Source: Sphaerimonospora sp050942215 (GTDB lineage Bacteria > Actinomycetota > Actinomycetes > Streptosporangiales > Streptosporangiaceae). Taken from it: a stretch of 64,000 nt of DNA. Location of the stretch: NCBI RefSeq assembly GCF_050942215.1, contig NZ_CP192056.1, forward strand, positions 1,178,001 through 1,242,000, in the 5' to 3' direction. Positions 6,957 through 14,975 of this stretch are shown in pieces. The position numbers and the translations under genes are program-made. The notes beneath the pieces are model-generated. The model was given only the letters and a program-made list of their open reading frames with translations, was not told where the DNA came from and did no database searches. Every line of letters starts with the position of its first letter. Within the stretch, counting starts at the first letter, position 1.

Positions 6957-9734
6957 TCAGTCCAGGTCGTCGATGGTCAGCCGGTCCGGGGCGGGTGTGG
7001 GCGGAGGCGGCGATTCCCCGGTCAGCGGTGCCGCGGCATCGGGCCCCACGTCGAACCGTTCTTCGTCGACCAATGGCGGCCAGACCTCGGGGTTGAGCTC
7101 ACCGCGGGCCCGGCGCTCCGCGAGCTCGTCCGACCACTCGGCCTCGGCGACGGCGTGGGACCGGCAGCACCACCTGTGGCCTTCCGGGTCGGCGGCGTAC
7201 GCGTCGGCGGTGCATGTGGCCCTGGGCGCGGACCGGTCGTCCAGCGACGGCCGCGCCACGGCGATCTCATGGCCGGATCGGAGCGCCTTGCCGAACCAGT
7301 CGGCGTCGGCCAGGACCAGTACGTCTCCGACGGCCAGGTCGGGCATGACGGCCGGCTCCCAGCGGAGTCCTTCGGCGCCGTCGATCGAGGTGAGCGTGCC
7401 GACCGGCATCTGCCCGAATTTGAACGACCCCTTTTGGATCTTGATGGTCGTGCTCGGCCGCTCGACGAGACCGCGGCCGTTCACGTGCAGCGCGGCGACC
7501 CGCGACCCGCTGACCAGGCGTCGTGACCGCACGTCGAGGCGGATGGGGTCGAGATCGATCACCGTCGCGAGGGCCAGCTCGCGGATCCCGGCGTCGGTCG
7601 CCCTGTCGTACGCGATCGAAGCGTCGGCCAGGCAGGTGAGCTGGTCGAAGCATTTCCGGTCGGCGTCCAGCATGTCGACGTGGGAGTCGCGCCAGTTCCG
7701 GTGCGTACGAGAAAAGCGGACGAGGTCGGAGGCCTGCAGCGCGACCCGCCGGCCCCAGACCTCCTGCGCGCCGCCTTCGAGGACGCGGTGCACATCGCGC
7801 AGCCGGGAGATCGGCAGCCTGTCGAGGACGGCCTGCGCCCTCTCGAGCACCGCTACACGGTAGTCGATCGCCGCCTCCACCAGCGCGTCGTAGGTCGCCG
7901 TGTCCCCGTCGCTCAGCGCCCGGTGGATGTCGTCGGAGACGGAGTTGGAGAGCCGAGCACCGGGGGTCTGCGGCTGCGCGGCGATGGTGTCGGAGACCCG
8001 GCGGTGGTCCAGCGGGTCGGCGGCCTCGGCCCAGGTGACCAGGTAGTCCAACCGGCCGGCGTCCACGGCCGGACCGCCGGGCGTCACATGTGCGGCGACC
8101 ACGGCCCGCATGTCGACGACCGGCGAGCGCAGGCTCATGGCACGGGCCCGATCCTCCTCCAGGAGGAAGGCGACGGCGAGCCTCTCGTCGGCGTGCAGCG
8201 GCTCCGGCATCGTGGCGGGCTCTCCGTCGAAGGTCAGGGCCGGGCGGTCGCTGTCCAGGTCGTGCTGCCAGCGCAGCCGGCTCAGCTCGATCCCGGCCAG
8301 GGAATCGGCGGCGGTGGCCAGCAGGTCGGCGGTCGGACGGTCCGGAACGACCAGGTGGACGGGCCCGAGGCCGGCCTCCCGGATCTCGCGGATGGCAACG
8401 CCCAGTGTCCGCATCATCGCCCGGCGGGTGAGCGGCGAATGCGGGTCGGTGAAGACCTGCCGCACCCAGTGGGCCGGCCCGTCCGCCCCCACTTTCCGGA
8501 CGGCCACACCGTGCATGCCGAGAGCCGCGGCATCGGACTTCACCAGCACCAGGTTGACGGTGCCGGCCGACCCGCACGGGTCCGTACGGAGGCGTCCGGC
8601 CCATTGCGGGAGACCGCTGATGGTGGCCCTGACCTGTGTCACCGTGCTCTGTGCCACTGTGCTTTGTGCCACCGTGCCCTGGGCTAACGTGCTCTGGGCT
8701 AACGTGCTCTGGGCTAACGTGCCCTGGGCGACGCCGCTCTGCGTCATGTGCCCGGCATCCCCCGCGGCGGACACCAGCCCGGCCAGGGCGGGCCGGCTGA
8801 ACCGGTCGATTCCGATCTCGGCGAGCACGGCGAGCGGGTCATCGTCGGCACGGAGCTCCTGCCGGCAGTACGAGAAGAGGTTGCAGGTCACGCAGCTGCG
8901 TGGGTCGAAGGCCGCGGTCAGATGGGCGATGTACGCCGGCAGCTCCTCCTCACTCGGGGAAGAATCGCCGAGCTTCGCCCTCGCCGCGAGCCGTTCGTCC
9001 GCCCGCATACGGACCTCGACGCGATGGTCGTCCAGCAGTTCCACGACGGCCTCGGGCTGCAGGAAGGCGTTCCGTGGTACGGCCAGGGCGCCGTACCGGT
9101 GCACTCGCATGCCGTCCGGCAGCCCGCTCCAGGCGGCGACGGACTCGGCGCCCAGGGCCACCTGCAGGAACCCCTTGAGCATCCGGCCGTCGTCGATGCG
9201 GGAGCGAATCCGCTCGTAGTCCTTCGCGTCGCCCATGATGAGCCAGGATCCGATGCCGTCGCCTTCGCCGCTCTCGCGTGGGCAGACGACGGCGAAGTCC
9301 GGCTGAACGGCGGTCGCGTCGGGGACGTCCTCCAGATCGATGTACGGTACGGCGAGCGCCGTCAACATGGTGGCCTCGCCGGAGGAGACCGCCTGCACAT
9401 GCGCCCGGGCGAGTTCTGCGGCCGTGCCGGCGACGTCGCCATGACAGTCACGCCGTCGTACGGCCTGTGGGCGGGGGAGGCCGAGCTGCCCGATTGTCTT
9501 CGTGAGCAGCTCGGAGACGAAGCGCTCGGAGTGCACAAGGCTCTCGAAGGTCAACGCCCGCGTCCATCGGGCTTCGGGGATCCCGGCGGTGATGTCGGGA
9601 TGGCCGACATCGGCGGCCAGCGCCTTACGGGTCCTGCCTGTGAGGAACGGATCCGTCAGCCGGAACCGCTCGCACCCGGCGTGCGCCGAGGCCGCGACGG
9701 CGCTCGTGCCACCTCCTGACTGAAGTCCCCCCAC
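6957..9734 (-). CDS. Fe-S cluster PD-(D/E)XK nuclease (Cas4/AddB-like), large protein
   Basis: GTG codons at 9740 and 9734 are both in frame; 9734 has GAGGAG at proper distance and is preferred. Residues below count from 9740. The nuclease core is visible as E66 in TFESLVHSERF, D148 in VQPDFAVVC, and D171-A-K173 in WLIMGDAKDYERI, the D...(D/E)xK triad. A split Fe-S cluster is indicated by C23 and a C283-x2-C286-x5-C292 group (SCVTCNLFSYCRQEL), the arrangement found in AddB, Cas4 and some RecB-like nucleases. Residues about 337-370 are a pentapeptide tandem repeat (AQSTL/AQSTV). The remaining 550 residues are unfamiliar, with a C-terminal CTAD...HRWCCRSH segment that may bind zinc. It directly precedes the helicase gene. 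I infer a nuclease-helicase machine; biological target unknown. Confidence 0.75.
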   Translation of the reverse strand: MGGLQSGGGTSAVAASAHAGCERFRLTDPFLTGRTRKALAADVGHPDITAGIPEARWTRALTFESLVHSERFVSELLTKTIGQLGLPRPQAVRRRDCHGDVAGTAAELARAHVQAVSSGEATMLTALAVPYIDLEDVPDATAVQPDFAVVCPRESGEGDGIGSWLIMGDAKDYERIRSRIDDGRMLKGFLQVALGAESVAAWSGLPDGMRVHRYGALAVPRNAFLQPEAVVELLDDHRVEVRMRADERLAARAKLGDSSPSEEELPAYIAHLTAAFDPRSCVTCNLFSYCRQELRADDDPLAVLAEIGIDRFSRPALAGLVSAAGDAGHMTQSGVAQGTLAQSTLAQSTLAQGTVAQSTVAQSTVTQVRATISGLPQWAGRLRTDPCGSAGTVNLVLVKSDAAALGMHGVAVRKVGADGPAHWVRQVFTDPHSPLTRRAMMRTLGVAIREIREAGLGPVHLVVPDRPTADLLATAADSLAGIELSRLRWQHDLDSDRPALTFDGEPATMPEPLHADERLAVAFLLEEDRARAMSLRSPVVDMRAVVAAHVTPGGPAVDAGRLDYLVTWAEAADPLDHRRVSDTIAAQPQTPGARLSNSVSDDIHRALSDGDTATYDALVEAAIDYRVAVLERAQAVLDRLPISRLRDVHRVLEGGAQEVWGRRVALQASDLVRFSRTHRNWRDSHVDMLDADRKCFDQLTCLADASIAYDRATDAGIRELALATVIDLDPIRLDVRSRRLVSGSRVAALHVNGRGLVERPSTTIKIQKGSFKFGQMPVGTLTSIDGAEGLRWEPAVMPDLAVGDVLVLADADWFGKALRSGHEIAVARPSLDDRSAPRATCTADAYAADPEGHRWCCRSHAVAEAEWSDELAERRARGELNPEVWPPLVDEERFDVGPDAAAPLTGESPPPPTPAPDRLTIDDLD
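8644..8733 (-). repeat. 15-bp tandem repeat (six units) inside the nuclease gene
   Basis: Six consecutive 15-bp units begin at 8644, 8659, 8674, 8689, 8704 and 8719, with consensus GTGCTCTGGGCTAAC on the plus strand. Units four and five are identical. On the coding strand each encodes one pentapeptide of the AQSTL/AQGTV type, forming a flexible linker just after the Fe-S domain. The multiple-of-three period preserves frame, so copy number can vary between strains without destroying the protein. Confidence 0.9.
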
Positions 9735-9773
9735 GCTCACCGCTCCTCACGCTCCGTCGCCTGATAGGGAACT

Positions 9774-9890
9774 TTGAACTCCTCCCCGGCCTAAAGGCCG
9801 GAGATTCTCCCGTCGCGTCGCGGTTAAGCGGCGCGCGGGGGTTGACGCTTCGCAGACCGGGCGGTCCCGAGGTCTCCACGTCCTGACACC
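9774..9890 (-). ncRNA. Predicted omega RNA (reRNA) of TnpB, 3' part
   Basis: In this family the guide RNA overlaps the 3' end of tnpB and runs through the right end of the element. Here the last codons of tnpB, a GC-rich stretch, the stem CCGGCC/GGCCGG (9787-9802) and the terminal TTCAA (9774-9778) fit that plan. The guide would be copied from flanking DNA at 9754-9773, minus-strand AGTTCCCTATCAGGCGACGG, immediately upstream of the nuclease gene. The 5' limit is a guess. Known biology supports the location; expression is inferred. Confidence 0.5.
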
Positions 9891-11092
9891 ACAGTTCCTG
9901 CGGCGTTCTTGATATTGATCGCGGCGTTGGTGTCGGCATGCCCGACCCAACCGCAGGCGGGGTTGACGCAGACGTACCTGATCCCGTCCCGGGCCGCCGG
10001 GTCACGGTGACCGCACTGGTGACAGGTCTGCGAGGTACCCCGCGCTGGGACCTTCACGACGTGGCCGCCCCGGTCGGAGGTCTTGTATTCCAGCAGGGTG
10101 ACCGTCCGGCCCCACGCTTCCCCAGCGATCGAGCGGTTCAGCCCGGCCTTCTGCGCGACGTTCACGCCGGGGTTGCCGACCGTGCCCGTGGCAGAGCGGA
10201 CCATGTTCGTAATCTTCAGGTCTTCCACCACGACCACGCTGAAGGTGCCGGCGAGTTCGGTGGTGGTCTGGTGCTGCCAGTCGACGGCTCGGCGCTTGGC
10301 TGTCGCGCGGAGCCGGGCGATCTGGTCGTAGGTGCGGGCCAGCCGATGCGAGGCCGGCTGGCCACGAGGCCGGGTGCGCCGCTGGCGGGCCGACTTCTTC
10401 TCCAGCCGGCGCAGGTGTTCTTTCTCACCGTTGCCGAGCCAGGGCCCGTGCTCGCGCATGGTGCCGTCCGACAGGGCCAAGGCGACGATGACCCCCCGGT
10501 CGATCCCTACCGGGTGGCCTGAGTGCACGGCCGGGGCCGGCGCGACCAGGGCTTCGGTGCGGAACACGACCTGCCGGCCGTGGGCGTCCTTGACCAGGCG
10601 CGCCCCCGTGATCCGCCCGGCAGGGCCGCCCCTGGTGACGCCGGGCAGGTCTTTGGTCCACCGAAACCGCGCCCGTCCGGCCTTGGGGAGATTGACCGCA
10701 CCCCACCGCCGGTTAACCCGCTTGATCTGCAAATCGCGGGCTTGGGGGACGTCCACGGCCAACCGGGTCCGCAACCGGCCCTTGAACGTGGGCCGCCCGG
10801 CGGGATGGCCGGGGTTGAAGAAATTCGCCCACGCCTGCCGATACGTTTTCAGCACCGCTTGCGCCGCCTGTGCGGGCAGTCGCCCCATCCAATCGATCTC
10901 GCGGCGGGCCGTCCGGATCGCCGCGTCGCAGTCCTTCAACGTCGCGAACCGGCCCTGCCGGAAGGTGAAGTACTCATGCAGCAGGTTCCACAGCGCGCGG
11001 GCGGTGTGCGCCTGCCCGTCCAGCACAGCCGCCTGGGCTGCGCTGAGGTCGAGTCGCGCCACGTGCGCACGAGCCTGCCTCACCAACTCCAC
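9824..11092 (-). CDS. tnpB: TnpB, RNA-guided nuclease of IS200/IS605
   Basis: At 422 aa this is a full-length TnpB, the ancestor-like relative of Cas12. The RuvC triad is intact: D198 in PVGIDRGVIVAL, E290 in VVVVEDLKITNM and D387 in GHADTNAAINIKN. The zinc ribbon C357-x2-C360...C375-x4-C380 (TCHQCGH, VCVNPACGW) lies between the second and third catalytic residues, as expected. The N-terminal helix-rich part with WNLLHEYFTFRQGRF matches the family's OrfB helix-turn-helix region. TnpB uses omega RNA to cut the empty donor site and so favours element retention. Nothing indicates inactivation. Its transcript could read on into the nuclease-helicase genes, which lie downstream on the same strand. 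Confidence 0.95.
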   Translation of the reverse strand: MELVRQARAHVARLDLSAAQAAVLDGQAHTARALWNLLHEYFTFRQGRFATLKDCDAAIRTARREIDWMGRLPAQAAQAVLKTYRQAWANFFNPGHPAGRPTFKGRLRTRLAVDVPQARDLQIKRVNRRWGAVNLPKAGRARFRWTKDLPGVTRGGPAGRITGARLVKDAHGRQVVFRTEALVAPAPAVHSGHPVGIDRGVIVALALSDGTMREHGPWLGNGEKEHLRRLEKKSARQRRTRPRGQPASHRLARTYDQIARLRATAKRRAVDWQHQTTTELAGTFSVVVVEDLKITNMVRSATGTVGNPGVNVAQKAGLNRSIAGEAWGRTVTLLEYKTSDRGGHVVKVPARGTSQTCHQCGHRDPAARDGIRYVCVNPACGWVGHADTNAAINIKNAAGTVVSGRGDLGTARSAKRQPPRAA

Positions 11093-11115
11093 CCCCTGAT
11101 CGTATCGTTTGGTTT

Positions 11116-11544
11116 ATGTCACCGCGTTGGAATCCAAACCCCGATGTACGCACCGGACGTCATGTTGTCTACAACCTCCACGCACACTTGGTGTTCGTGA
11201 CGAAGTACCGGCGTGGGGTGTTCACCGACCCGATGCTGGTCCGCTGCGAGGAACTCATGCGCGACGTCTGCGCCGGCTTCGAGGTCGAACTTCGCGAGTT
11301 CACCGGCGAACACGACCACGTCCACCTCCTGGTTCACTACCCGCCGAAGGTCGCCCTGTCCAAGCTGGTCAACAGTCTCAAGGGCGTCTCAGCCCGGATG
11401 CTGCGCAAGGAATACGCCCCGCACGTCCGCAAGTATCTGTGGGGCGGGCACTTCTGGTCCGGGTCCTACTTCGCCGGATCGGTCGGCGGCGCACCCCTGA
11501 CCGTCCTCAAGCAGTACATCGAGCAACAACAACGTCCCGTGTGA
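11116..11544 (+). CDS. tnpA: TnpA, Y1 HUH transposase of IS200/IS605
   Basis: A 142-aa protein of normal length for IS200-type transposases. The HUH metal site is HDHVHLLVHYPP (H68 and H70), and the catalytic tyrosine is Y134 in VLKQYIEQQ. The N-terminal HVVYNLHAHLVFVTKYRRGVF strand and WSGSYFAGSVGG segment are diagnostic. It cuts single-stranded DNA at the left and right hairpins to excise the element as a circle. It is divergent from tnpB, with 23 bases between the starts, so promoters for the two overlap. All key residues are present, suggesting a functional element. Confidence 0.95.
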   Translation: MSPRWNPNPDVRTGRHVVYNLHAHLVFVTKYRRGVFTDPMLVRCEELMRDVCAGFEVELREFTGEHDHVHLLVHYPPKVALSKLVNSLKGVSARMLRKEYAPHVRKYLWGGHFWSGSYFAGSVGGAPLTVLKQYIEQQQRPV

Positions 11545-11551
11545 CCTGCGT

Positions 11552-11617
11552 GTGAAGGCACGCCCGCGCCCTAGACGACACTCCCGCGTGGGCCTTCACC
11601 CCCGGCGTGAACGCCGG
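11552..11617. repeat. Hairpins at the presumed left end of the IS605 element
   Basis: GTGAAGGC (11552-11559) is complementary to GCCTTCAC (11592-11599), and CCGGCG-TGAA-CGCCGG forms a perfect 6-bp hairpin at 11602-11617. The second hairpin resembles the right-end hairpin near 9787 in stem length and 4-base loop, as expected for paired TnpA recognition structures. Confidence 0.55.
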
Positions 11618-11860
11618 AGCACCGGCCCACAGTTCGGTAGAGCGGTACATGAACGCATGGGCCGTCATCGCTCTGCGGGACCGGTCTTCAGCCGGGAAAT
11701 CGAGGGCCGGGGCCGTACCGGGCCGCCGAGTCGATCGGCGCGCTCATCTCCCCGGACGTCCAGCGCCTGCCGTTCGCCTGCGGTGGCTAAGCGCCGGTCC
11801 TCGAGAGCGTCTACCGGGGCTACACGCAGAGGACCGGAGGGGCGAAGACGTGCGGGGCTT

Positions 11861-12044
11861 TCGTGATCTTGCAGAATCTCGCACGCATGCCCCTTGGCCA
11901 GGGAAAACATCATTGGTGATCTTGCATTGCAAGATCACCAACTGGATAGTCGCAGGTAGACCCTGTTGTGTGCGAGATTCTGCAAGATCACGAACGGAGT
12001 TTGTCCGGGTCGTTGGCCGTTGCTGCGAGTATTCGCAAGATCAC
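11861..12044. repeat. 53-bp phased palindromic repeat array A
   Basis: Four copies of the core GTGATCTTGCA/TGCAAGATCAC. A plus-oriented unit begins at 11863; a perfect palindrome of two 11-base arms with one T between lies at 11916-11938; minus-oriented units end at 11991 and 12044 (the last with one core mismatch, CGCAAGATCAC). Successive units are exactly 53 bases apart (11863 to 11916; 11938 to 11991 to 12044). The outer pair, 11861-11883 and 11971-11993, are perfect 23-base inverted copies centred on the same base (11927) as the palindrome. Core neighbours include the TCGCA/TGCGA motif. The array lies between the IS605 element and the mgtC-like gene. No open frame or promoter motif explains it. 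Confidence 0.9.
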
Positions 12045-12140
12045 GCCACTGGTGTGGGGGGCGGGTTTACGGATGACATGAACGTGTCATGACACTCCTT
12101 GGCGCTTCGCCGAGTGGGCGGTGAAGGGGGGAGACACGTG

Positions 12141-12947
12141 ATGGGCACATCGGCGGCCGGAGTGCTGGCGGCCCCGCTGGGCGGGGAGGGCTGGTCCGAG
12201 GTCGTCAAGCTGGGATTGGCGTTCATCCTGTCCGCGCTCATCGGGTTGGAGCGGGAGTGGCGGAACAAGAGCGCCGGCCTGCGCACCCACACCCTCGTCG
12301 GGGTCGGCGCTGCGCTGTTCATGCTGGTCTCCAAGCACGGTTTCGGCGATGTGCTCGCCCATGGCCTCGTCGTGCTCGACCCGTCCCGGATGGCCGCCCA
12401 GATCGTCTCCGGGATCGGTTTCATCGGCGGCGGTGTGATCTTCGTACGGCGGGACGCGGTACGCGGGCTGACCACGGCGGCCGTCGTGTGGGTGGTGGCG
12501 GCTGTCGGGGCAGCGGCCGGCGCCGGTCTGCCCATCCTGGCCTCGGGAGTGACCGTCGGGCACTTCCTCGTGGTGTTCGGGCTCACCCCGGTCGCCAACC
12601 GGCTGCCCCGTCCGGCCCGGCTGCCGTTCCAGCTCCGCCTGACCTACCTGGAGGCCGCCAAGGCGCTGCCGGAGGTGCTGGAGCTCTGCCGGCGCCGGAA
12701 GTTCACCGTCTCCGATGTGAGCGTCGACCGGTCCGCCTTCCACGTCGAGCGCGGGCACCTGATCGAGCCCGGCCGGGACAACGGCCGGGAGCATCTGCTG
12801 GACGAGCGCGTCGCCGGATCGTCGAAGGCGGCTGCCGTGCTGTCGGTGCGCGGGACCGGCTCGATCCCCGACCTGGTCGCCGAGGTGGCGGTCCTACCGG
12901 GGATCGTCACGGTCAGCGGCGGCTTCGCAGAGACCCCGAACGAATGA
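12141..12947 (+). CDS. MgtC/SapB-family membrane protein
   Basis: The ATG at 12141 is chosen over upstream in-frame TTG/GTG codons because AGGGGGGAG lies seven bases before it. The 268-aa product has an N-terminal half with the MgtC signature: LGLAFILSALIGLEREWRNKSAGLRTHTLVGVGAALFML, then IVSGIGFIGGGVIFVRRDAVRGLTTAAVVWVVAAVGAAAG and another hydrophobic segment, about five membrane helices in all. The C-terminal half is a soluble ACT-like region. MgtC proteins are linked to Mg limitation, acid adaptation and control of ATP synthase; the role here is by family only. The palindromic TGACA-TGAACG-TGTCA near 12075 lies upstream and could be an operator. No Mg riboswitch was recognised. Confidence 0.85.
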   Translation: MGTSAAGVLAAPLGGEGWSEVVKLGLAFILSALIGLEREWRNKSAGLRTHTLVGVGAALFMLVSKHGFGDVLAHGLVVLDPSRMAAQIVSGIGFIGGGVIFVRRDAVRGLTTAAVVWVVAAVGAAAGAGLPILASGVTVGHFLVVFGLTPVANRLPRPARLPFQLRLTYLEAAKALPEVLELCRRRKFTVSDVSVDRSAFHVERGHLIEPGRDNGREHLLDERVAGSSKAAAVLSVRGTGSIPDLVAEVAVLPGIVTVSGGFAETPNE

Positions 12948-12961
12948 CCTGCCTCATCCGC

Positions 12962-13279
12962 TCACCGCGGGGCGATCGGGCTCTCCGCGATGTCCAGCAC
13001 CCGCATCACGATGTCGGCGGCCCTGTGCAGATCCGAACTCATGGCGATGGGGTCGCCCCACGACCAGCGGAATACGACCAGCTCCCCTCTGGGCTCGGCG
13101 ACGATCGCGTCGGTCATCGAGCACGAGTTCAACGACGTGACCCGGATCGCCGGACGCCGGCGATATTCCACCGGGCACACGGAAAACCGGTCCTTGTCGA
13201 TGAGCTCGCCGAGGCCCTTCAGCGCCTCCTCGGGAGTGATCCGCATCGGCTGCCCCCTGTCCCTCATGGCTGTGGACAT
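12962..13279 (-). CDS. Small hypothetical protein (105 aa)
   Basis: The ATG at 13279 has AGGAG nine bases upstream; a later ATG (13246, MRITPEEALKGLGELIDKD) is an alternative. The product is soluble and has no signal peptide or recognised motif; it contains RPAIRVTSLNSCSMTDAIVAEP and VVFRWSWGDPIAMSSDLHRAADIVMRVLD, which look like a small alpha-beta domain. The two Cys residues do not form a metal-binding pattern. It converges on mgtC with only 14 bases between the stops. Small helix-starting proteins of this size are common near regulatory genes in actinomycetes, but no function can be assigned. Confidence 0.5.
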   Translation of the reverse strand: MSTAMRDRGQPMRITPEEALKGLGELIDKDRFSVCPVEYRRRPAIRVTSLNSCSMTDAIVAEPRGELVVFRWSWGDPIAMSSDLHRAADIVMRVLDIAESPIAPR

Positions 13280-13424
13280 CCAGGATCACTCCTGACCCAT
13301 CACTTTGGGTAGACCTAATGTCTACACAGCGCGATCGACGGGGTCGGTCGCCGAGGGCTGCGGTGTCCCGCGGAACCGGTACGGCTGAGCCGTACGGCAG
13401 GGAGGACTGGATGCCGGCGGCTCG

Positions 13425-14921
13425 TCAATCGCAGATGTTCTGGGTGGCGGTCCGGGCGGTGGGGGTCGGCGAGGCCGTGCGGGAGGGGGTCGCCGTGGCC
13501 GCGACGGTCACCTTCTTGACCGTGTTGTTCCGCTGACCGAGCACGACCTCGATGCCCGAAATATCCGGCTGTTCGCGCAGTTCGGCACCGGGGAACGCGG
13601 CGGCGACCGTGCGGGCCGAGTCCTCCCGGCCGGGCGGATGGCGGACCACGGTGTTCTCGAAGTCGTGCTTGGCCGTGTTGCCGGGTGTCGACGGCACCTG
13701 GAACCCGGCTGCGACGAGAGCCGTCTTCGTACGGGCGCCCAGCCCGTTGATCAACGTCCCGTTGAGGACGCGGACGGCGATCCGCTCCGGCGGGATCGTC
13801 AGCGCGGTCGGCGACGGCGACGGCGACGGCCGCCCCGACGGCCTGGCGGCGGCGGAAGCCGTACCGGAGGGTTCGGGAGACGTCTCGATCAGCGGCTGGT
13901 CCTCGGCGATGCGCTGGAACAGCTCCTTCGCGGCCGGCTTGTCCCACAGCACGGCGGATTCGCCGGTCGGCGTCCGGTGGTTCACATCGGCCAGCGGCAC
14001 GGTCGTGAAGGTCACGTCGTCCGTCGAGACGCCCTTGAGCTGGTTGGCCAGCCCGAGCAGGTCGTCCGCCAGGGCCTTGTCGACGGTGATCGCCTTGAGC
14101 GCCGAGCCGACCATCCCGGTGAGCCTCGCCGGGTTGGTGAGCGTGCCGCCGCTGATCGCCTTGTTCAGCAGGGCCGAGATCACCTGCTGCTGCCGGTCGA
14201 TCCGGTCGAGGTCCGAGCGTGCCGTGGCACGCGTACGCGCGTAGGCCAGCGCGTTGACCCCGTCCAGGTTGTGCGTCCCCGGCTGCATGGTGAGCCGGGT
14301 CTTCTGGTCGTCGATCGGCACCGGGGTGCAGACGGTCACGCCGCCGAGCGAGTCCACGACATCGATGAAGCCGAGCACGTTGACCTCGATGTAGTGGTTG
14401 ATGCGCAGCCCGGTGGCCTCCTCGACGGTCCGCACGGCCAGCTTGGCGCCGCCGAACTGATAGGCAGAGTTGATCTTGTGGGTGCCCTTGCCCGGGACCT
14501 CGATCCAGGTGTCCCTCGGCAGGCTGACGACCGTCACCCGCTCGCGGTCCTCCGACAGGTGGATGACCATCATCGTGTCGGTGCGCTCGCCGACCTCGCG
14601 GCCGAGATGGAGCTGGTTCTGCTGCCGTCTGGTGAGGTCGTCCCGTTTGTCGACGCCGACCAGGAGGATGTTCATCGCGCCGCGCGGTCCGGAGTCACCC
14701 GCTGTCCCGGCGTCCACCGCCTGGATCTGCTTGGCGGCATAGCCGGACGCCAGCCACATTCCGCCGGAGCTGAGCAGCACGACCCCCGAAAGGGCGCCGG
14801 AGATGACGACCGATCGGAGATTTGTCCGTTTTTGTCGGGCGCGTCGGGCTGTGATCCTGACCCCCCCGTAGCCGTCTCCGCCTATGCGGACGCCGGAGTC
14901 CTCCTCTTGGTCGCCAGGCAT
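13425..14921 (-). CDS. LCP-family wall-polymer ligase with LytR_C domain
   Basis: The open frame runs to 15728, but the ATG at 14921 has GGAGG six to seven bases upstream and yields a normal LCP architecture (498 aa): short cytoplasmic tail, one membrane helix (RSVVISGALSGVVLLSSGGMW), then the LCP core. Core signatures are MNILLVGVDKRDD, ERTDTMMVIHLSEDRERVTVVSLPRDTW, GTHKINSAYQFGG and ALAYARTRATARSDLDRIDRQQQ, which carry the conserved Arg and Asp residues that bind pyrophosphate and Mg. A Pro/Ser linker leads to a C-terminal LytR_C domain (IAVRVLNGTLINGLGARTKTALVAAGF). LCP enzymes attach polyprenol-linked glycopolymers to peptidoglycan. It is divergent from a glycosyltransferase 54 bases away. 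Confidence 0.92.
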   Translation of the reverse strand: MPGDQEEDSGVRIGGDGYGGVRITARRARQKRTNLRSVVISGALSGVVLLSSGGMWLASGYAAKQIQAVDAGTAGDSGPRGAMNILLVGVDKRDDLTRRQQNQLHLGREVGERTDTMMVIHLSEDRERVTVVSLPRDTWIEVPGKGTHKINSAYQFGGAKLAVRTVEEATGLRINHYIEVNVLGFIDVVDSLGGVTVCTPVPIDDQKTRLTMQPGTHNLDGVNALAYARTRATARSDLDRIDRQQQVISALLNKAISGGTLTNPARLTGMVGSALKAITVDKALADDLLGLANQLKGVSTDDVTFTTVPLADVNHRTPTGESAVLWDKPAAKELFQRIAEDQPLIETSPEPSGTASAAARPSGRPSPSPSPTALTIPPERIAVRVLNGTLINGLGARTKTALVAAGFQVPSTPGNTAKHDFENTVVRHPPGREDSARTVAAAFPGAELREQPDISGIEVVLGQRNNTVKKVTVAATATPSRTASPTPTARTATQNICD

Positions 14922-14975
14922 TCCCGTCCTCCGGTTGCCGCCTCCACCCCCCCGTACAGTAGCGTGAGCGCAACC

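Larger units (their letters stand above)
9774..11640 (-). mobile_element. IS200/IS605-family insertion sequence with divergent tnpA and tnpB
   Basis: The element contains a Y1 HUH transposase (tnpA, plus strand) and an intact TnpB (minus strand) whose starts are 23 bases apart, the classical IS605 arrangement. The right end is recognisable past tnpB: on the minus strand a hairpin CCGGCC-TTTA-GGCCGG followed by GGAGGAGTTCAA, ending at 9774. The left end lies past tnpA, where two hairpins occur (11552-11599 and 11602-11617), but its exact base could not be fixed, so 11640 is approximate. No target duplication is expected for this family. Confidence 0.85.

Noticed and set aside
6957..9740. Cas4 protein of a CRISPR system
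   Set aside because: The nuclease core and Fe-S cysteines are Cas4-like, but the protein is far too long and no Cas1/Cas2 or array is nearby.
11640..11860. A gene between the IS605 element and repeat array A
   Set aside because: The frames there lack plausible starts, ribosome sites or recognisable protein features.
13638..14975. Long plus-strand extension of the GT2 gene upstream of 14976
   Set aside because: It reads antisense through the LCP gene; the GT-A fold starts properly after 14976.
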